DNA from: Ipomoea triloba
Lineage: Eukaryota; Streptophyta; Magnoliopsida; Solanales; Convolvulaceae
Reading direction: 5' to 3'
Assembly (NCBI RefSeq): GCF_003576645.1
Contig: NC_044924.1
Span: forward strand, 31,247,480 to 31,311,479
Length of the DNA: 64,000 bases
Part shown: positions 1 to 11,522 of the stretch, in pieces
Layout of the letters: each line of letters begins with the position of its first letter
Numbering within the stretch: the stretch's first letter is position 1
Translations under genes and position numbers: made by a program
The notes under the pieces: model-generated
The model's database searches: none
Told to the model about the DNA's origin: nothing
What the model saw: only the letters and a program-made list of their open reading frames with translations

Positions 1-806
1 GCTAGGTTTTTTCCCAAAGGGTTTTTCTTAGTCTAAGGTTTTTAACGAGGCAACCCGCGTAAATCACGCCCCTCCTGCTCAACTTAAACTTGAGGGGTTA
101 ATCACGGACTATCAAGGCATTTCAACCGGGGAGGCTTTGCTCGCAACAAGTTGGCCGCCTGGAACACATTCTACTTCTCGAACCTGACGACTCTCGCAGA
201 TTCAAGAAGTGGGGGACTTGTGATGGGTAAATATGCACATGTACTAGTCGGTCCGTAAATCACCTGTCCGTCGGTCACCCAACCTGTCCGTCAACGGTCA
301 CCCAACGGTCCGTCGACGGTCGCCCGGTTCGTCGGCCGCATGATCGGAAGCAACACACCTTGTGGATTGGAGGCTCACGAGCGCAACAGTTGCTTGATGT
401 GACGACCGACAACTTTTCGGAACAGGGGATCCGTGTTTTCATCACCTCGAGCAACTCAACCACTTCGAGCAAACCGATGCGCATTTTGCGGAGTGACAGC
501 CCATATGTCCTCCACTTGCATATCAGACACCATGTGCATAGTGAATCCACTTTGTATAAATAGGGGTCATTCCCCTCACTGGAGGGGGGACTCATCAGTA
601 CTACACTAATACACTTGCGATTTGCCGATTGTCTTTCTCCTGCTTACTCTTTATCACTGTTCGTCACCCGTAGAGCGATATAGCTTCGAACCGCTCAGTC
701 GTTGACCGGTAGACCGACCGTCTGACCGGCCGAGCGACATTCTTCACTACACGTAACACACGTATCCGTAGCGTAATCGTAGACCCCGTTTACATTTACG
801 CTATCA
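1..806 (+). mobile_element. 3' end of an LTR retrotransposon: polypurine tract plus complete-looking 3' LTR
   Basis: The left edge is the tail of an LTR retrotransposon on the plus strand. A purine run (AGTGGGGGACT, about 209-219) is a likely polypurine tract and is followed by a TG at 219-221 that I take as the LTR start. The LTR probably ends at the CA of 'ctatca' (801-806), giving about 587 bp. A TATAAATAG box lies at about 555-563, as expected for an LTR promoter. The LTR is rich in short repeated GTCCGTC and GACCG words (260-335, 695-735). No coding sequence of the element is inside the window, so Ty3 or Ty1 type cannot be settled; the large leftward remainder lies outside. Confidence 0.7.
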
Positions 807-875
807 ACTAGAAACATTATATACTACATACATAAATTATGTACACTAGAAACATTATATACTACATACTCGGCA
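807..875. repeat. Two-copy tandem repeat next to the LTR
   Basis: The unit 'actagaaacattatatacta' with a short tail occurs at about 808 and again at about 846. It directly abuts the LTR end, so it belongs to the target DNA or is a small local duplication. No gene is seen. Confidence 0.6.
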
Positions 876-1471
876 AAAAGATACCCATTAAATAAAGAAA
901 GGGGTTAGAAGTTTCAATTTACAAGTCAAGGAAGCTTCCCTTTGGCGGAGTATGTCAAGGGCTAGGCATGACATACAACAGCATTTTCAATTTAAAATTC
1001 ATTCATTTTTCATTTATATAATTTGGTGTGTGATCTCTTCCTTCTTTGGTGACAATTTCTTTCTTTTCTTTCTTTAGATATAAATCATATAATTGACTTA
1101 TTTGTTTTTTGTCTTTTTAATTTGTATGTAATATTTATAACACATTTTAAATGAAAATTGTAACTTTGTTTAATTGTTCCAAGTGATTGAATTCTCAATC
1201 CTAAGGGTTTCTACGCCCTGGTCCAACAAAATACCTGAGAGGAGGTAAATCATCGTAACTTTGTTTAATGTTTAATGAGAATTGTGTGCATATGAAATCT
1301 TCATATTTTCAAATGCAATACAACACCTCATTTCTCTGGGAAGAACCCAAAAAATTAGTATAATTAACTTTACCTCTTGTCTCCATAATTATGGATAAGT
1401 ATAAAATCCAATCACATAAAAAGAAATTTATAAAATTCTAAATTTTGAAGTATATGCGAAACCACAACATC

Positions 1472-1472
<1 letters not shown>

Positions 1473-1505
<33 letters not shown>

Positions 1506-1506
1506 N

Positions 1507-1541
<35 letters not shown>
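1473..1541. repeat. Poly(A) tract with an assembly gap (N at 1506)
   Basis: About 68 bases of uninterrupted A with one N at 1506. The true length is unknown because the N marks a join. It could be a retroposon tail or just a homopolymer that stopped assembly. Between 876 and 2770 I see no gene. Confidence 0.8.
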
Positions 1542-1544
<3 letters not shown>

Positions 1545-1758
1545 AAGTCAAACACTAATCTATAAGCGCACATGTGTAATATGTATGTGATATATCATAA
1601 TCATATATCTACTTTGTTTTTCACATGTCAACTCAATGCCAACCATACTAATTTGATATTTAGCTCTTAAAAAATAAAACCTATTATTGGAAACAATATT
1701 CAAAAAGGAGAGGTGGAAGTAACTTGTAAATACTTAAAATAGTGATGATGAATTTATT

Positions 1759-1915
1759 TTTTTTTTTGGTGCGTAGGAAAGGTCGGAGCCCCAAATAAAA
1801 CTAGTAAATCCTTCTTGAAGCAGCATTCATGGCATCACGATCGAGGATGTTCTTGATACCATCGGGCGAAAGGTTCAGGATAGTAGTCCCCCAGTGACTA
1901 TTCTGACCCATGTTC
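1759..1915 (-). mobile_element. Possible 3' end of a non-LTR retrotransposon (antisense)
   Basis: Read on the minus strand, a short open frame ends with a stop near 1802 and is followed by about 40 bp and a poly(A) run (poly-T at 1759-1769 on the plus strand). Base composition is higher in G+C than the surroundings. This is the usual look of a 5'-truncated LINE tail, but I do not recognise the peptide, so the call is tentative. Confidence 0.35.
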
Positions 1916-2777
1916 AAGATGATGAAATAAACTTTAATTTTGTGATTTAAAAAAAAAAACTATCAATCAATTTTTTTAAAAAATACATCACTGAATTTTC
2001 TTAGGAACATCTCCATCACTGATTTTTGGAGAGGTTTTTGCAGCTTTTAGATCCATGTAGAGGAGAGAGATGCTTTGGGGGGAGAACGGTGAGCTCCTAT
2101 GCAAGGAGTATTTTTTTTTGTGGGTCTCACAGGAAAGAGAAATATCAAAGGCCAGGCGCGTCAACTCGAGTTAACTACATAGGCAACACCTAACCGGGCG
2201 CATGCAATGCACACGTCGACTAGCGTGTTAAATGCTTTGCTATTTTCCCCATTTTTTATTAGATTTGCTTCTTCTTTTTTTTTTCTTATTTTTGGTTCTT
2301 CTCTTTCCCTCATCCCTCTTCTAATTGGCACCTCAAAAATATCAAAAAAAAAAAAAAACATCTTTATTGAGGATGTCCTTACTGGTTACATAGTTGAGTA
2401 GTTAAATTGGTAATTATAAAGTCTTTTTTGATTTTTTCGACTAGAATTATCTAATCTATAACATAATAAACCTTCAATTACAGTTGTTGAATTTTCCGTA
2501 AATCAAACAAAACCATTATAAAATATGCTTAAATATTGATAAATTTTTATTTTTTGATAGATTGTCCTATATTCCTATGATCCTATCCCATGCAAGAATA
2601 GGATAATGCATTAATCCCTTTTGTAGTTGGGTAATATATTTGGAAATCAGGGGCAAAAACGGTGATGATCGCAAGCAAGCTAACCAGATGGGGACACGTG
2701 TAATTAAACCTCACGTCGCCGGCACCACCGGTTTTCCCCTAAAACGACACCGCCTAAAGGCGGCCATCTCCTCTGCT

Positions 2778-2790
2778 CCTCTATAAACCA
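2778..2790 (+). promoter_or_regulatory. TATA box of the PyrP2-like gene
   Basis: CTATAAAC at 2780-2787 sits about 700 bp upstream of the ATG at 3485. The DNA from about 2810 on looks like a leader (A/C-rich, then pyrimidine-rich), and a 5'-UTR intron is plausible because donor-like GT sites near 2881-2909 and an acceptor-like TTACAG at 3270-3275 are present. The leader splice sites are inference. Confidence 0.55.
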
Positions 2791-3484
2791 CATAAACACC
2801 CCAAAAATCATCAGGGAAAAAGAAGAAAAAAAAAATCTCTATATTTTCTCTTCCGATCTCTGCTTGTTTCTGGTCTCCCAGGTTCATACGTTTCCCTTCT
2901 CTCTCCGTGTAAATACATATATATATATATATACAGAATCAGAACACAGAATATAATTTCCCAGAATACGATTCTTATTTATAAGCCCACAGATATCAGA
3001 TTCTAATTCCTTCAATTGGTTGGAAATTTTCTGAAATTTGTTGGGTTTATTTTCTTTACTGTTTAGCTTTTATCTGCCTGTTGAACTATCTGTAAATAAT
3101 ACCACGCTTATACGCCAGTAATCTCTTTTCGTATTTGCTTATTTCTCAAATTTCTGCTTGTGGTTGAAGATTGGGGGTTGTGAATTGGGTTTGGATTGTG
3201 TGATAATGGATGCCTTCTGATGGGTTTTGCATAAAGTTTGAATCTTTGTTGTGGGGAGAGCTTTGCTTCTTACAGGAATACCTTTTGTGTGTCTGTGAGG
3301 GTTTAATCCTAGAATTGGCCTAAATTCTGAATAATCTGTTGAGCAATAGAAAAATCAGCCAAGTTGGTTGGTTTTTGCTTGTTGTATTTTAGTTGAAGCA
3401 AGGGATTCAAACAATTGAGTGTTTCCTAGCATAAATTAGGTCTATAAAGCTCAAAGATTTGGGTGTTGTGAGCATTCTGTGAAG

Positions 3485-4615
3485 ATGGTGGAATCAATTG
3501 CTGCTACATCTCTTTTGAGGCACCTTCCAGTTTATGGAGGGTTTAAATGCAAGGATGGTCCAAACAGAAGGAGGACATTTAATGTATGCCGCCTGCCATC
3601 TTCGGGGTTTCTTGGTCGAAAACTTGTCTGCAGGGAGAGGTTACAGACTGATAGGAGGGTGGTTTTGTCGGTGAGAAGTCAGGCGATGGGGGTGGCAAAA
3701 GAGGCGTATTCGTTTCAGGAGAAGGAGCAAACGCCTCTGGATAATGGGTACTGGATTGAGACAGATGTGGATCGGAAGCCTGGGATATGGCCACCAGAGA
3801 ATAGGGCTGATAACCCAGCCCTTCATAATCCATTGCTTCGGCAGGAGAGAATGGGTTGCGGATGGTTAGCTGCTATATTTGAATGGGAAGGTGTGCTAAT
3901 AGAAGATAATCCTGATATCGAGAAGCAAGCCTGGTTGGCTCTTTCCGAGGAAGAGGGAAAATCACCTCCACCCGCTTTTATTCTCAGGAGAATTGGAGGA
4001 ATGAAGAATGAGCAGGCAATATCAGAAGTTCTTTGCTGGTCAAGGGATCCAGTCCAGGTGAAGAGAATGGCATCTCGGAAGGAGGAAATTTACCAAGCTT
4101 TCCAAGGCGGGATCTATAGTTTCCGATCAGGTTCCCAGGAGTTTGTGAATATCCTGATGCAATACAAGATACCAATGGCTTTGGTCTCAACACGCCCAAG
4201 GAAGGCTATCGAAAACGCAATCGACTCAATTGGAATTGGAGAAATCTTTAATGTCATCGTAGCTGCAGAGGATGTTCACAGGGGAAAGCCCGATCCTGAG
4301 ATGTTCATCTATGCAGCACAGCTTCTTCAATACATACCCGAGAGGTGCATCGTGTTCGGGAACTCAAACCAAACAGTAGAGGCAGCACATGACGCACTGA
4401 TGAAATGCGTAGCCGTTGCTAGCAAGCACCCAATGTACGAGCTCAGTGCTGCTGACTTGGTTGTTAAGCACCTCGATGAGCTCTCGGTGGTTGATCTAAA
4501 GAACCTCGCGGACATCGAGTCAACTGAATTTGGTTCGGCTGAACCACAGCTGGAGATGGAGGAAGAAGACGACCTGTATCCATCTTCAACCGTGGCCATC
4601 GATGACTTCTGGTAA
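3485..4615 (+). CDS. PYRP2: HAD-superfamily phosphatase of riboflavin synthesis, plastid (PyrP2-like)
   Basis: Single coding exon, 376 aa. It resembles the plant plastid enzyme that dephosphorylates 5-amino-6-(5-phospho-D-ribitylamino)uracil, the missing phosphatase step of riboflavin synthesis. I start at ATG 3485; the frame is open two codons further up but without an ATG. Residues 1 to about 75 are Arg/Ser-rich with few acids, like a chloroplast transit peptide. The HAD body starts near residue 124 (GCGWLAAIFEWEGVL). Motif II is about ALVSTRP, motif III GKPDPEMF, and motif IV FGNSNQTVEAA. Oddly, motif I reads E133-W-E135 where HAD enzymes have Asp-x-Asp, and motif IV has GN instead of GD. 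My recollection is that the Arabidopsis relative shares this form. The tail is acidic (EMEEEDD). Family assignment is firm; substrate is inferred from the family. Confidence 0.9.
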   Translation: MVESIAATSLLRHLPVYGGFKCKDGPNRRRTFNVCRLPSSGFLGRKLVCRERLQTDRRVVLSVRSQAMGVAKEAYSFQEKEQTPLDNGYWIETDVDRKPGIWPPENRADNPALHNPLLRQERMGCGWLAAIFEWEGVLIEDNPDIEKQAWLALSEEEGKSPPPAFILRRIGGMKNEQAISEVLCWSRDPVQVKRMASRKEEIYQAFQGGIYSFRSGSQEFVNILMQYKIPMALVSTRPRKAIENAIDSIGIGEIFNVIVAAEDVHRGKPDPEMFIYAAQLLQYIPERCIVFGNSNQTVEAAHDALMKCVAVASKHPMYELSAADLVVKHLDELSVVDLKNLADIESTEFGSAEPQLEMEEEDDLYPSSTVAIDDFW

Positions 4616-4977
4616 TAGTCTCCTTTGTACAGCATGTTATGTTTAATCTAATTGAATAGGGAGATAGATTAAAAGGCTACACTGAATATCAAGAAAACTA
4701 TATGAAAGAAGGTAATGTATATTGGCCTGTATGTACTATGTGTATTATATAAACATTTGCTACTTTCAAATTCTAGTATTTGCTCCAAGTTTCTAAGATC
4801 AATATGATTTATGAAGTTCAAAGTGAATGTCTTCAATCTTCATTGTTCCATTGTTGTTATGCATTTGTCATTGTATTGTGGGTATTATCATCCATGCTCT
4901 CATTATGAAAGAAGTTGGGTGCACTATCCCTTTGATTTACGGGAAAGCTTGCAGTTTTCATTATTTCTATGATTTAC
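4616..4977. other. 3' flank of the PyrP2-like gene
   Basis: 3' UTR and spacer. AT-rich, no open frame of interest, and no clear second gene. Confidence 0.5.
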
Positions 4978-5130
4978 CCAAACTGTGAATCGGCATTGAA
5001 ACTTAAATTTTTTCATAAAGTTTCGATTTTGATTCTACCTATTCTCAAACCGTGAATTGGCATTGAAACCTTAACTTTTTTCCATGAAGTTTCAATTTTA
5101 ATTCAACCTATTCTCAAATCGTGAATTGTA
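4978..5130. repeat. Degenerate tandem repeat, unit about 66 bp, about 2.3 copies
   Basis: The block 'ctcaaaccgtgaattggcat' followed by 'tgaaacct..aacttttttcc' and 'tttcaattttaattcaacct' is repeated starting near 4978, 5041 and 5110 with small changes. No coding potential. The spacer 5131-6740 shows only a (TA)n run at 5341-5367 and AT-rich filler. Confidence 0.7.
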
Positions 5131-6730
5131 GATTAGGAATCAGAACTGAACTGTGATCACTTGTAAAATTAAGGGTGTAATTGAGTGGACTTGGTCTGAG
5201 CACTACAAGTTTGAAGCTCTAGTTCGAACTTGGAAGTGTTTGGACTTGGTTATGTTTTGAAAGTTCAACTGTTACAAGTTTGAAGTGATTGGACGCCTAT
5301 TTTATTGAAAGTTCAACTATTAGAATAATTTTTTTGGATTTTATATATATATATATATATATATATTTAGATGATGTTGTAATTTTATAACTATATTATC
5401 TTAAAAATGCATCACATTACCTTAGAAGGGGTGGGACAAGTAAAACATAATTGTTATATTTGTTGGTCATGAGTTCAATTCTTGTAAATATTTTCTCCGT
5501 CAAATTCGCCACACAATCTTTCTAGTGTGATTTACCACACAAGAATAAAATTTACTTAATATTCGACAATGGATAGTGCCATAATGTTAGGTCATATAAC
5601 TTGAACCAAACACCTTTTTAAGGCATAATCAACTTTCGTCTAAGAGGATACATAAGAAATATTGTATAGCAAATTATACCATGGAACAGGGTCTACTTTG
5701 CATTGTAGACCCGGGTTCAAAAATAACATTTTTTTAAAGGTAAACGTAGCTATTCCATTAATTTAAAACATAAAACGTTTACATCAACGATAAATGAAAT
5801 GGTAAACCATTCCTTACAGTCAGATATAGAAACAACTTTTCTAACTATACTATAGAAAACTTGAATCGCAGACTGTTTCATAACTAGCAAACTATGTTCC
5901 TTCTGGGAGCTTAAAGCTTCACCAAAGATCTGGGTCTTCGTTATCATTTTTTTTTGCTCGCCCAGGATAAGATCAACACTTGCCAAAACCAAACTAAACG
6001 ATTTATACTAATGAAAATGAAAATCTCGTAAAAGTAACGAGAGGAAAAATGCTCATGAAAATAACGAGAGAAAAACACAATAATAGAAAAAATAAAAAGT
6101 GGGTAAAGTCAAAGTAGCGTTGGGAGTTCAAGACTACCAACCTAAATACCTACCTACTATTATTTTATTCAAAGGGCAAAAAAAACAGAAGAAGGATTCT
6201 GTGGCGGTGGTCGGAGGCGGACGGAGCTGCGACGGTGGTCGGGGCGGAAGAAGAGCGAGAGCAAATGTAGAAGGTGACCAAAACCACCGACTCAAAGCTC
6301 CATTAGAGCTCCGGCCAGAGGCTGGCGGTAGAAACCGAAGTTGAGCAGCAGAGAAAGGCGTTTGGTTTTAGAGAGAAAAGGGAGGCAGCATTTAGATTTT
6401 GTATTTGTAATTGACAGATTTTGTATTTGCAGTTGACAATTTCTGTATTTGTAAGTTGTAACTATCATATTATATGTCAATAGTTATCAAATTATTTATT
6501 TACATGTACAAAAATTATTAGCTGTAAATACAAAATTTTTGTATCAGAATTCACAATGTAATATAAAATCTAACGTATATTGTATAACAATTGATATTTT
6601 ACCATTCAAATAAATTTAATTTGGGTTGTGTTAGGGAAACTTAGCACATCCCAGAATTTTGTTCTACTGTCGGGCCTATTAATTGGGCTGATTAGTAAGA
6701 ACACCATCTTTAATGGATCCGTCAAAAGCC

Positions 6731-6973
6731 GACAAATCCTAATCATTATTGCATGGACCATGGTCTACACAGCTGTGTGGACCAAAAATAAAAAGTACAT
6801 TATTTTTGTACTGTAGGTATATTATTCTGTACTGTAGGTACATTATTTGACAGTATATATAAAATAATGTACCTTCAATACAAAAATAATATATCCTAAA
6901 ATAATGTACTTTTTATTTTTGGTCCACACAACTGTGTGAACCATGATCCATGCAATAATGATTGACAAATCCT
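6731..6973. mobile_element. Mutator-type MITE, 223 bp, with 10-bp target site duplication
   Basis: The element spans 6741-6963. Its ends are long inverted repeats: AATCATTATTGCATGG at the left and its exact complement at the right, with similarity continuing about 60 bp inward through a 'ggaccaaaaataaaaagtac' block. It is flanked by the direct repeat GACAAATCCT (6731-6740 and 6964-6973). A 10-bp duplication and long terminal inverted repeats are typical of Mutator-like MITEs. A related palindrome (catggtctacacag..) continues at about 7006-7035, and a partial relative lies near 55546. Confidence 0.88.
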
Positions 6974-7109
6974 CAATCCAATCGTTATACAGAGGATCAT
7001 GGTCTACACAGTTATGTGAACCATGATCCAATATGACGTCGTTTCTTTCAATTAAAATGAATAATTTTCACTACCATGAAATCATGAATCAAGGTTTATC
7101 CCGTTACAG

Positions 7110-7545
7110 ATATGTATATTGACGAATGAATCTGTAGTATAATTAAAATGATACTTTAGTGATGTCATAATAAACTTATTTTGTGCATAAAATAAAACTG
7201 AATAGCATAACTCATACATAATGTACATTGTCAAATGAACTCCTAGGATAATTAAAATGATACTTTAGTGTTGCTATATATAATGAACATATTGTATGTA
7301 TAAAATGAAATTGAATAGCATAGCTCATACAAATATGTACGTTGTTAAATGAACATGTAGTGAAATTAAAATGGTACTTTAATTGGGTCTCCCCCTCCCA
7401 TTAATGTAAATAAATTGATACTTTAGTGTTGCTATAATAAACCTATTGTGTGTATAAAATGACACTGGATAGCAAAGACATAAAGTATAATTAAAATGAT
7501 ACTTTAGCGTTATTATAATGAAACTAGTGTGTCTGAAAAATAAAA
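7110..7545. repeat. Degenerate satellite-like tandem repeat, period about 110-125 bp, about 4 units
   Basis: The phrase AATTAAAATGATACTTTAG recurs near 7142, 7250, 7363 (with changes) and 7488, each time followed by a similar 'gttgctataataaac..tgtataaaatgaa..tgaatagcat' stretch. Units have diverged and carry indels. No gene is seen from 6974 to 9026 apart from this array and AT-rich spacer. Confidence 0.7.
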
Positions 7546-9026
7546 GTAAAAAACATAGTCCATACAACAGTAACGAACTAGAAAAACGGTAACAGGTTCT
7601 TGTTTCTAAAATTAAAATCAAATAACGTTGCTTTTACTTCATGGTCCACATTGCTACATGGATGATGGACCATTGTTCGTAGTAAAATTTTGCTCTACTC
7701 ATGCCTTGAAGATTAATGGAGAAGATAAATTGTGGGATGTGTCTCAACTAAACTACAAGACCCAAAAACATAAAGCTTATAGACTTGCTTTGGGTTAGTT
7801 GGTCGGTTGAGTTGTGCTCGAAACTTAACCAATAAATAATAAATATGATGGTAAGATGAGATACAATGAATACATAGGCCTTGTTTGACAATTAGTGGTT
7901 AGCGGATAGCGGATAGTGGATTGTGTCTGATATTGACCAACAGATTGCATTAGTGGTTTGTAAAGAAATATTTAGTAAAATTAATTGTTTACTATCCCGG
8001 TTAACATGTAAAAAGACCTATAAGGACATTCATACACAACAACAACAATAATTACAATAACAACAACAACAACATAAAGACAAAGGAAGCGATTCCCTTT
8101 GTAAATGATTCAAAATCGAAAAGGTAAGGAAAGAGGAGCTCAACGACCCTTTTCCAAATATTAATTGCCCATCCGAGATTCCATATTGGATGGGCAACAC
8201 AATTGGAGACTAAGGCTCCTTTCTAAAATGCAATTAGAATTTTATTTTTTAAATATTATAGTTTCAAGAGCGATAGTTTAGAAAAAAATATATATTTTGT
8301 TGCGTTTGAAATTTCAGCGATTTGAAGTATATCCTCTGCTCTAAAATACTATTTATCAAATAAGTCTTTTAACGTTTTGACTAAATCAAAATGTTAAAAG
8401 TACTAAAATATTGATAAATTTCATTTATCAAACAAGCTCATAATATATCGACTATTTTGTTTCAAACAAAAAAATAAGAAGAAGATAATTTTAGAAGCAG
8501 CCATTGATTAGCACCGTTCCTTTTTAGGTGAAATGATGGGTACATGGAATATCAAAATCAAAGGCGTCTAAGACAAAAGCAAAAAGGACCGGTTAAGTAA
8601 ACCAATCCAAATCAATTAGCTACAAGTTGTACATTATTATGCTTTTAACAATGACATATATGGGTTATTAGGTCTTGGTCAGATGGTTGGTAAAGTAGTC
8701 ACAAGATTTCAAATTTGATTTTTAATTGGAGTAGTTACTTATTAGCTTTTTCGATTTGGAGCAGTTAACTATTGATAATCTAGATTGGATTATCTCTTTG
8801 TGGTGCTTCGTTGACTAGTACTCAAACCGCACCTTTGGGTAGCTGTTGCTGGTTTTCTAGTAAGTCAAAGTTCAAATGAGAATAGGGTTGCATTCAAATG
8901 AAAATGATGTAATCCTAGCCAAGTTAATTAGACAGTCAGTTATACACTTGACTTAGTGACTGCGAGATTCCAAGTTCAATTCCTAATGGAAGTCCCCAAT
9001 CCAATTTCACATGTGTTGCAAAAATC

Positions 9027-9530
9027 TCGCTTAGGCGTCAGCCGACTGCCTAGCGTATCACTATAATCGATGGTCTAGGCAGGCGCTTAGACGCTGACCG
9101 CCTAGGCCTTCTAGGCGCCGACTAGGCCACTTAATCGGCCGATTAACTATTGTTTTTTTAAAATAGGTTATTTCGCTCAAAACGACATCGTTTGGAGGAA
9201 TAACCTTAAATTATTCAAACTCTAGATATTTTTTAGGTTAATTTTTAAAAAATAAATAAATAAATAAAAAACACACGGGTGCCTAGGCGCCGACAGTGAC
9301 GGAGCCACTGTGGGGACAGTGGGGGCTACTACCCCCACTCACCCCACCCCCACCCTATATATAGTCTTGTATGTATATATGTATATATAGTACATGTTTT
9401 AGATATAAATATATGAAAATAGATATTATAAATAATGGATTTATTAGACAAGATGGTAATGCTGTGTTTTGTCCCGTCCCTAGGCGCCGATTAATTACTG
9501 CCTAATCGTCCCTTAGACACCCAAGGAGCA
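9027..9530. repeat. GCCTAGGCGCCGA-rich dispersed repeat, interrupted by a hAT-like MITE
   Basis: The words GCCTAGGCG, CTAGGCGCCGA and TAGGCGTC recur in both orientations at both ends of this interval, which is far more G+C-rich than its surroundings. This looks like a foldback or unclassified plant repeat. The insert at 9294-9482 is listed separately. Confidence 0.5.
9286..9490. mobile_element. hAT-like MITE, 189 bp, with 8-bp target duplication GGCGCCGA
   Basis: The insert is 9294-9482. It starts CAGTGACGG and ends CCGTCCCTA, which form short imperfect inverted ends (AG-GACGG shared). The identical 8-mer GGCGCCGA lies at 9286-9293 and 9483-9490. An 8-bp duplication fits the hAT superfamily. 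The insert contains a run of CCCCAC words and a TATATATA block. Confidence 0.7.
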
Positions 9531-9888
9531 CATACATAGTGATTTTGTCAACCATGTTATTATACTGCTTTTTACGGCATTGCTTTCGTATAATCCTTTA
9601 TTCCCAAATCAATTAATTATCATTAATAATATACCAATTTAAACACTACAGTAAATTATTTCCATATACTCCGTACTATATATAGGTGTACTTATTTACT
9701 ATTTGTGTCTCTTTCGTTGTTGTTTCACTTTATCCTTATGATTAATTAATAATTATAATTAAAAGAAGTACTATACTAAAATATAAGAAATATAATGACA
9801 TATTTCATAAGCAGTGACATATTACTTCCCCTCCAATCTTGACTGGACGTCCATTCGTTTTCACTTATTCATGAAGTAGTCCACAAAT

Positions 9889-10045
9889 AAGACTGTATTA
9901 TTCCCCACCCAGGTGAATGGAGCAAACCATTTGACCAGTCCCCTACCACTTAGTGTGCTGACAGTTGGGACGGAAGTTAGTCTTCTAGCTATCGGCTAGA
10001 GGGATACTTTGGGCAAAAACCCAAAAAAAAAAGACTGTATTATTC
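9889..10045 (+). mobile_element. SINE-like retroposed insert, 127 bp, poly(A) tail, 15-bp target duplication
   Basis: The direct repeat AAGACTGTATTATTC occurs at 9889-9903 and 10031-10045. Between the copies lies a 127-bp sequence ending in a poly(A) run (10021-10030). A poly(A) end and a 15-bp duplication are hallmarks of LINE-driven retroposition. The body is too short to tell a SINE from a truncated LINE tail, and I see no convincing Pol III boxes. Confidence 0.75.
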
Positions 10046-10595
10046 AAATAGGATCCGTTTGGAATTTCAAAAAAAAAAAAAAACTTTCAAAAGTTATTTA
10101 TCAAATTTTCCAGTGTTTGGCTACTCAAAAGAAATAAAATCAAAAGAATTATGATTAACGGAAAAAGGTTCAATGTTAAATAGTCATTATTAATGAGAAT
10201 AAAAGATTGTTGAAGCCCGCCTTGTGACCCTAAGCAACAAAGTATCACCAGGAATTGAATTTAAAACTTTTTGGTTATCAAAGTAGCTGTCCTATTAATT
10301 TGGATGGGTTCTCCATAACTTATGATAATTGATTACAATGATATGGTGTTAAATATTCTAAAAAATAATGAAGACTCAAACAATGTTAATTACGAGACTC
10401 AAATATATCATTGCCAATTTTTAATTCAATGCGTTATGATTCTTTGTTTGCTTTATGTGTAAGCTTTTTTAGTGTTGGATTTGACCACAAAAGCATTAGA
10501 TGCCAAAAGGACCTTTAAGAATCAAAACATAATAGGAACTTCCGTTACTATTTCAAATACATATTGTTATTTTACTTTTGATGACGAAGAACGTA

Positions 10596-10623
<28 letters not shown>

Positions 10624-10626
<3 letters not shown>

Positions 10627-11522
10627 TAAAGTGTCATTCTGCACCATGAACTATATTGGATTATTCATGCCGCACCTTGAACTTTAATTTTATAACGTCC
10701 ATTTCGATACACAAATCATTAATTTTTTTTATCTAGCATTTTTCACAGGTTATCAAGTTACTATGATGACATGGCACATGTAATTAGCTTATGTGGATCC
10801 TATTTTTAAGTCAACACAAAATTTTTAAGTAAACCCCAAAAATCAACGCCTCATGTTGCCCCTCCCCTGTGCCTTCAGTCGAACCAGTGTTTACTAGACC
10901 AAATCACCACAGCACCTCCACAATCCATTGTTCCTCCCCTCCATTGCGGCAGTGTGCGCTGAGCCCACCGACGACCTGCCTAGGGGTGACCACGATTCGT
11001 TCCGATTCTGAACCGCCGGTTCACGGTTCCAAGGTTGCACAAACCGGAACCGGAACCCGGAACCTTATATAAAGGTTCCGGTTCCGATTCAACCGGAATT
11101 TTTTTTTTTAGTATATATAATTATATATAATATGTTTTGTTATTATAAAAACCATATTATAAATTTTTTTTTTATTATTTTGGCTACTGCCTACCGGTAA
11201 TAGCTAAATATATATATATATATATATATAGCTACTGCCAGTAGCTAAATGCCTAAATATAAGATTTTTTTTATTATTATTTTACTGTTCCGGTACCGAT
11301 TGTTGGGCTGGAAAAGGTTTAGAAGAAAACAAAAAAAATCAAAAAAAAAACAAAAGAAGAAGAAGTTCAAGTCAGAATAAATTACCTATAACTTGTAGGT
11401 AACTGTAAAAATTGCTAGATGAAAAAGATTAATGGTTTGTGTATCAAAATAGACCTTATGAAAGTTCAAGGTGCGGCATGAATAATCTAATATAGTTCAT
11501 GGTGCGGGATGACACTTTAACT
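10624..11522. mobile_element. About 900-bp foldback DNA transposon with about 120-bp terminal inverted repeats
   Basis: The left arm begins 'ggctaaagtgtcattctgca' (10624) and continues through 'catgaactatattgg' and 'gattcattcatgccgcacctt'-like text. The right arm (about 11400-11522) is its reverse complement with modest divergence. The centre (about 10980-11330) is a different, G+C-richer repeat made of CCGGAACCGG-type words and an AT microsatellite, probably a nested element. There is no transposase frame, so it is non-autonomous. The left end abuts a (TA)n run at 10598-10622, which hides any target duplication. Confidence 0.8.
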
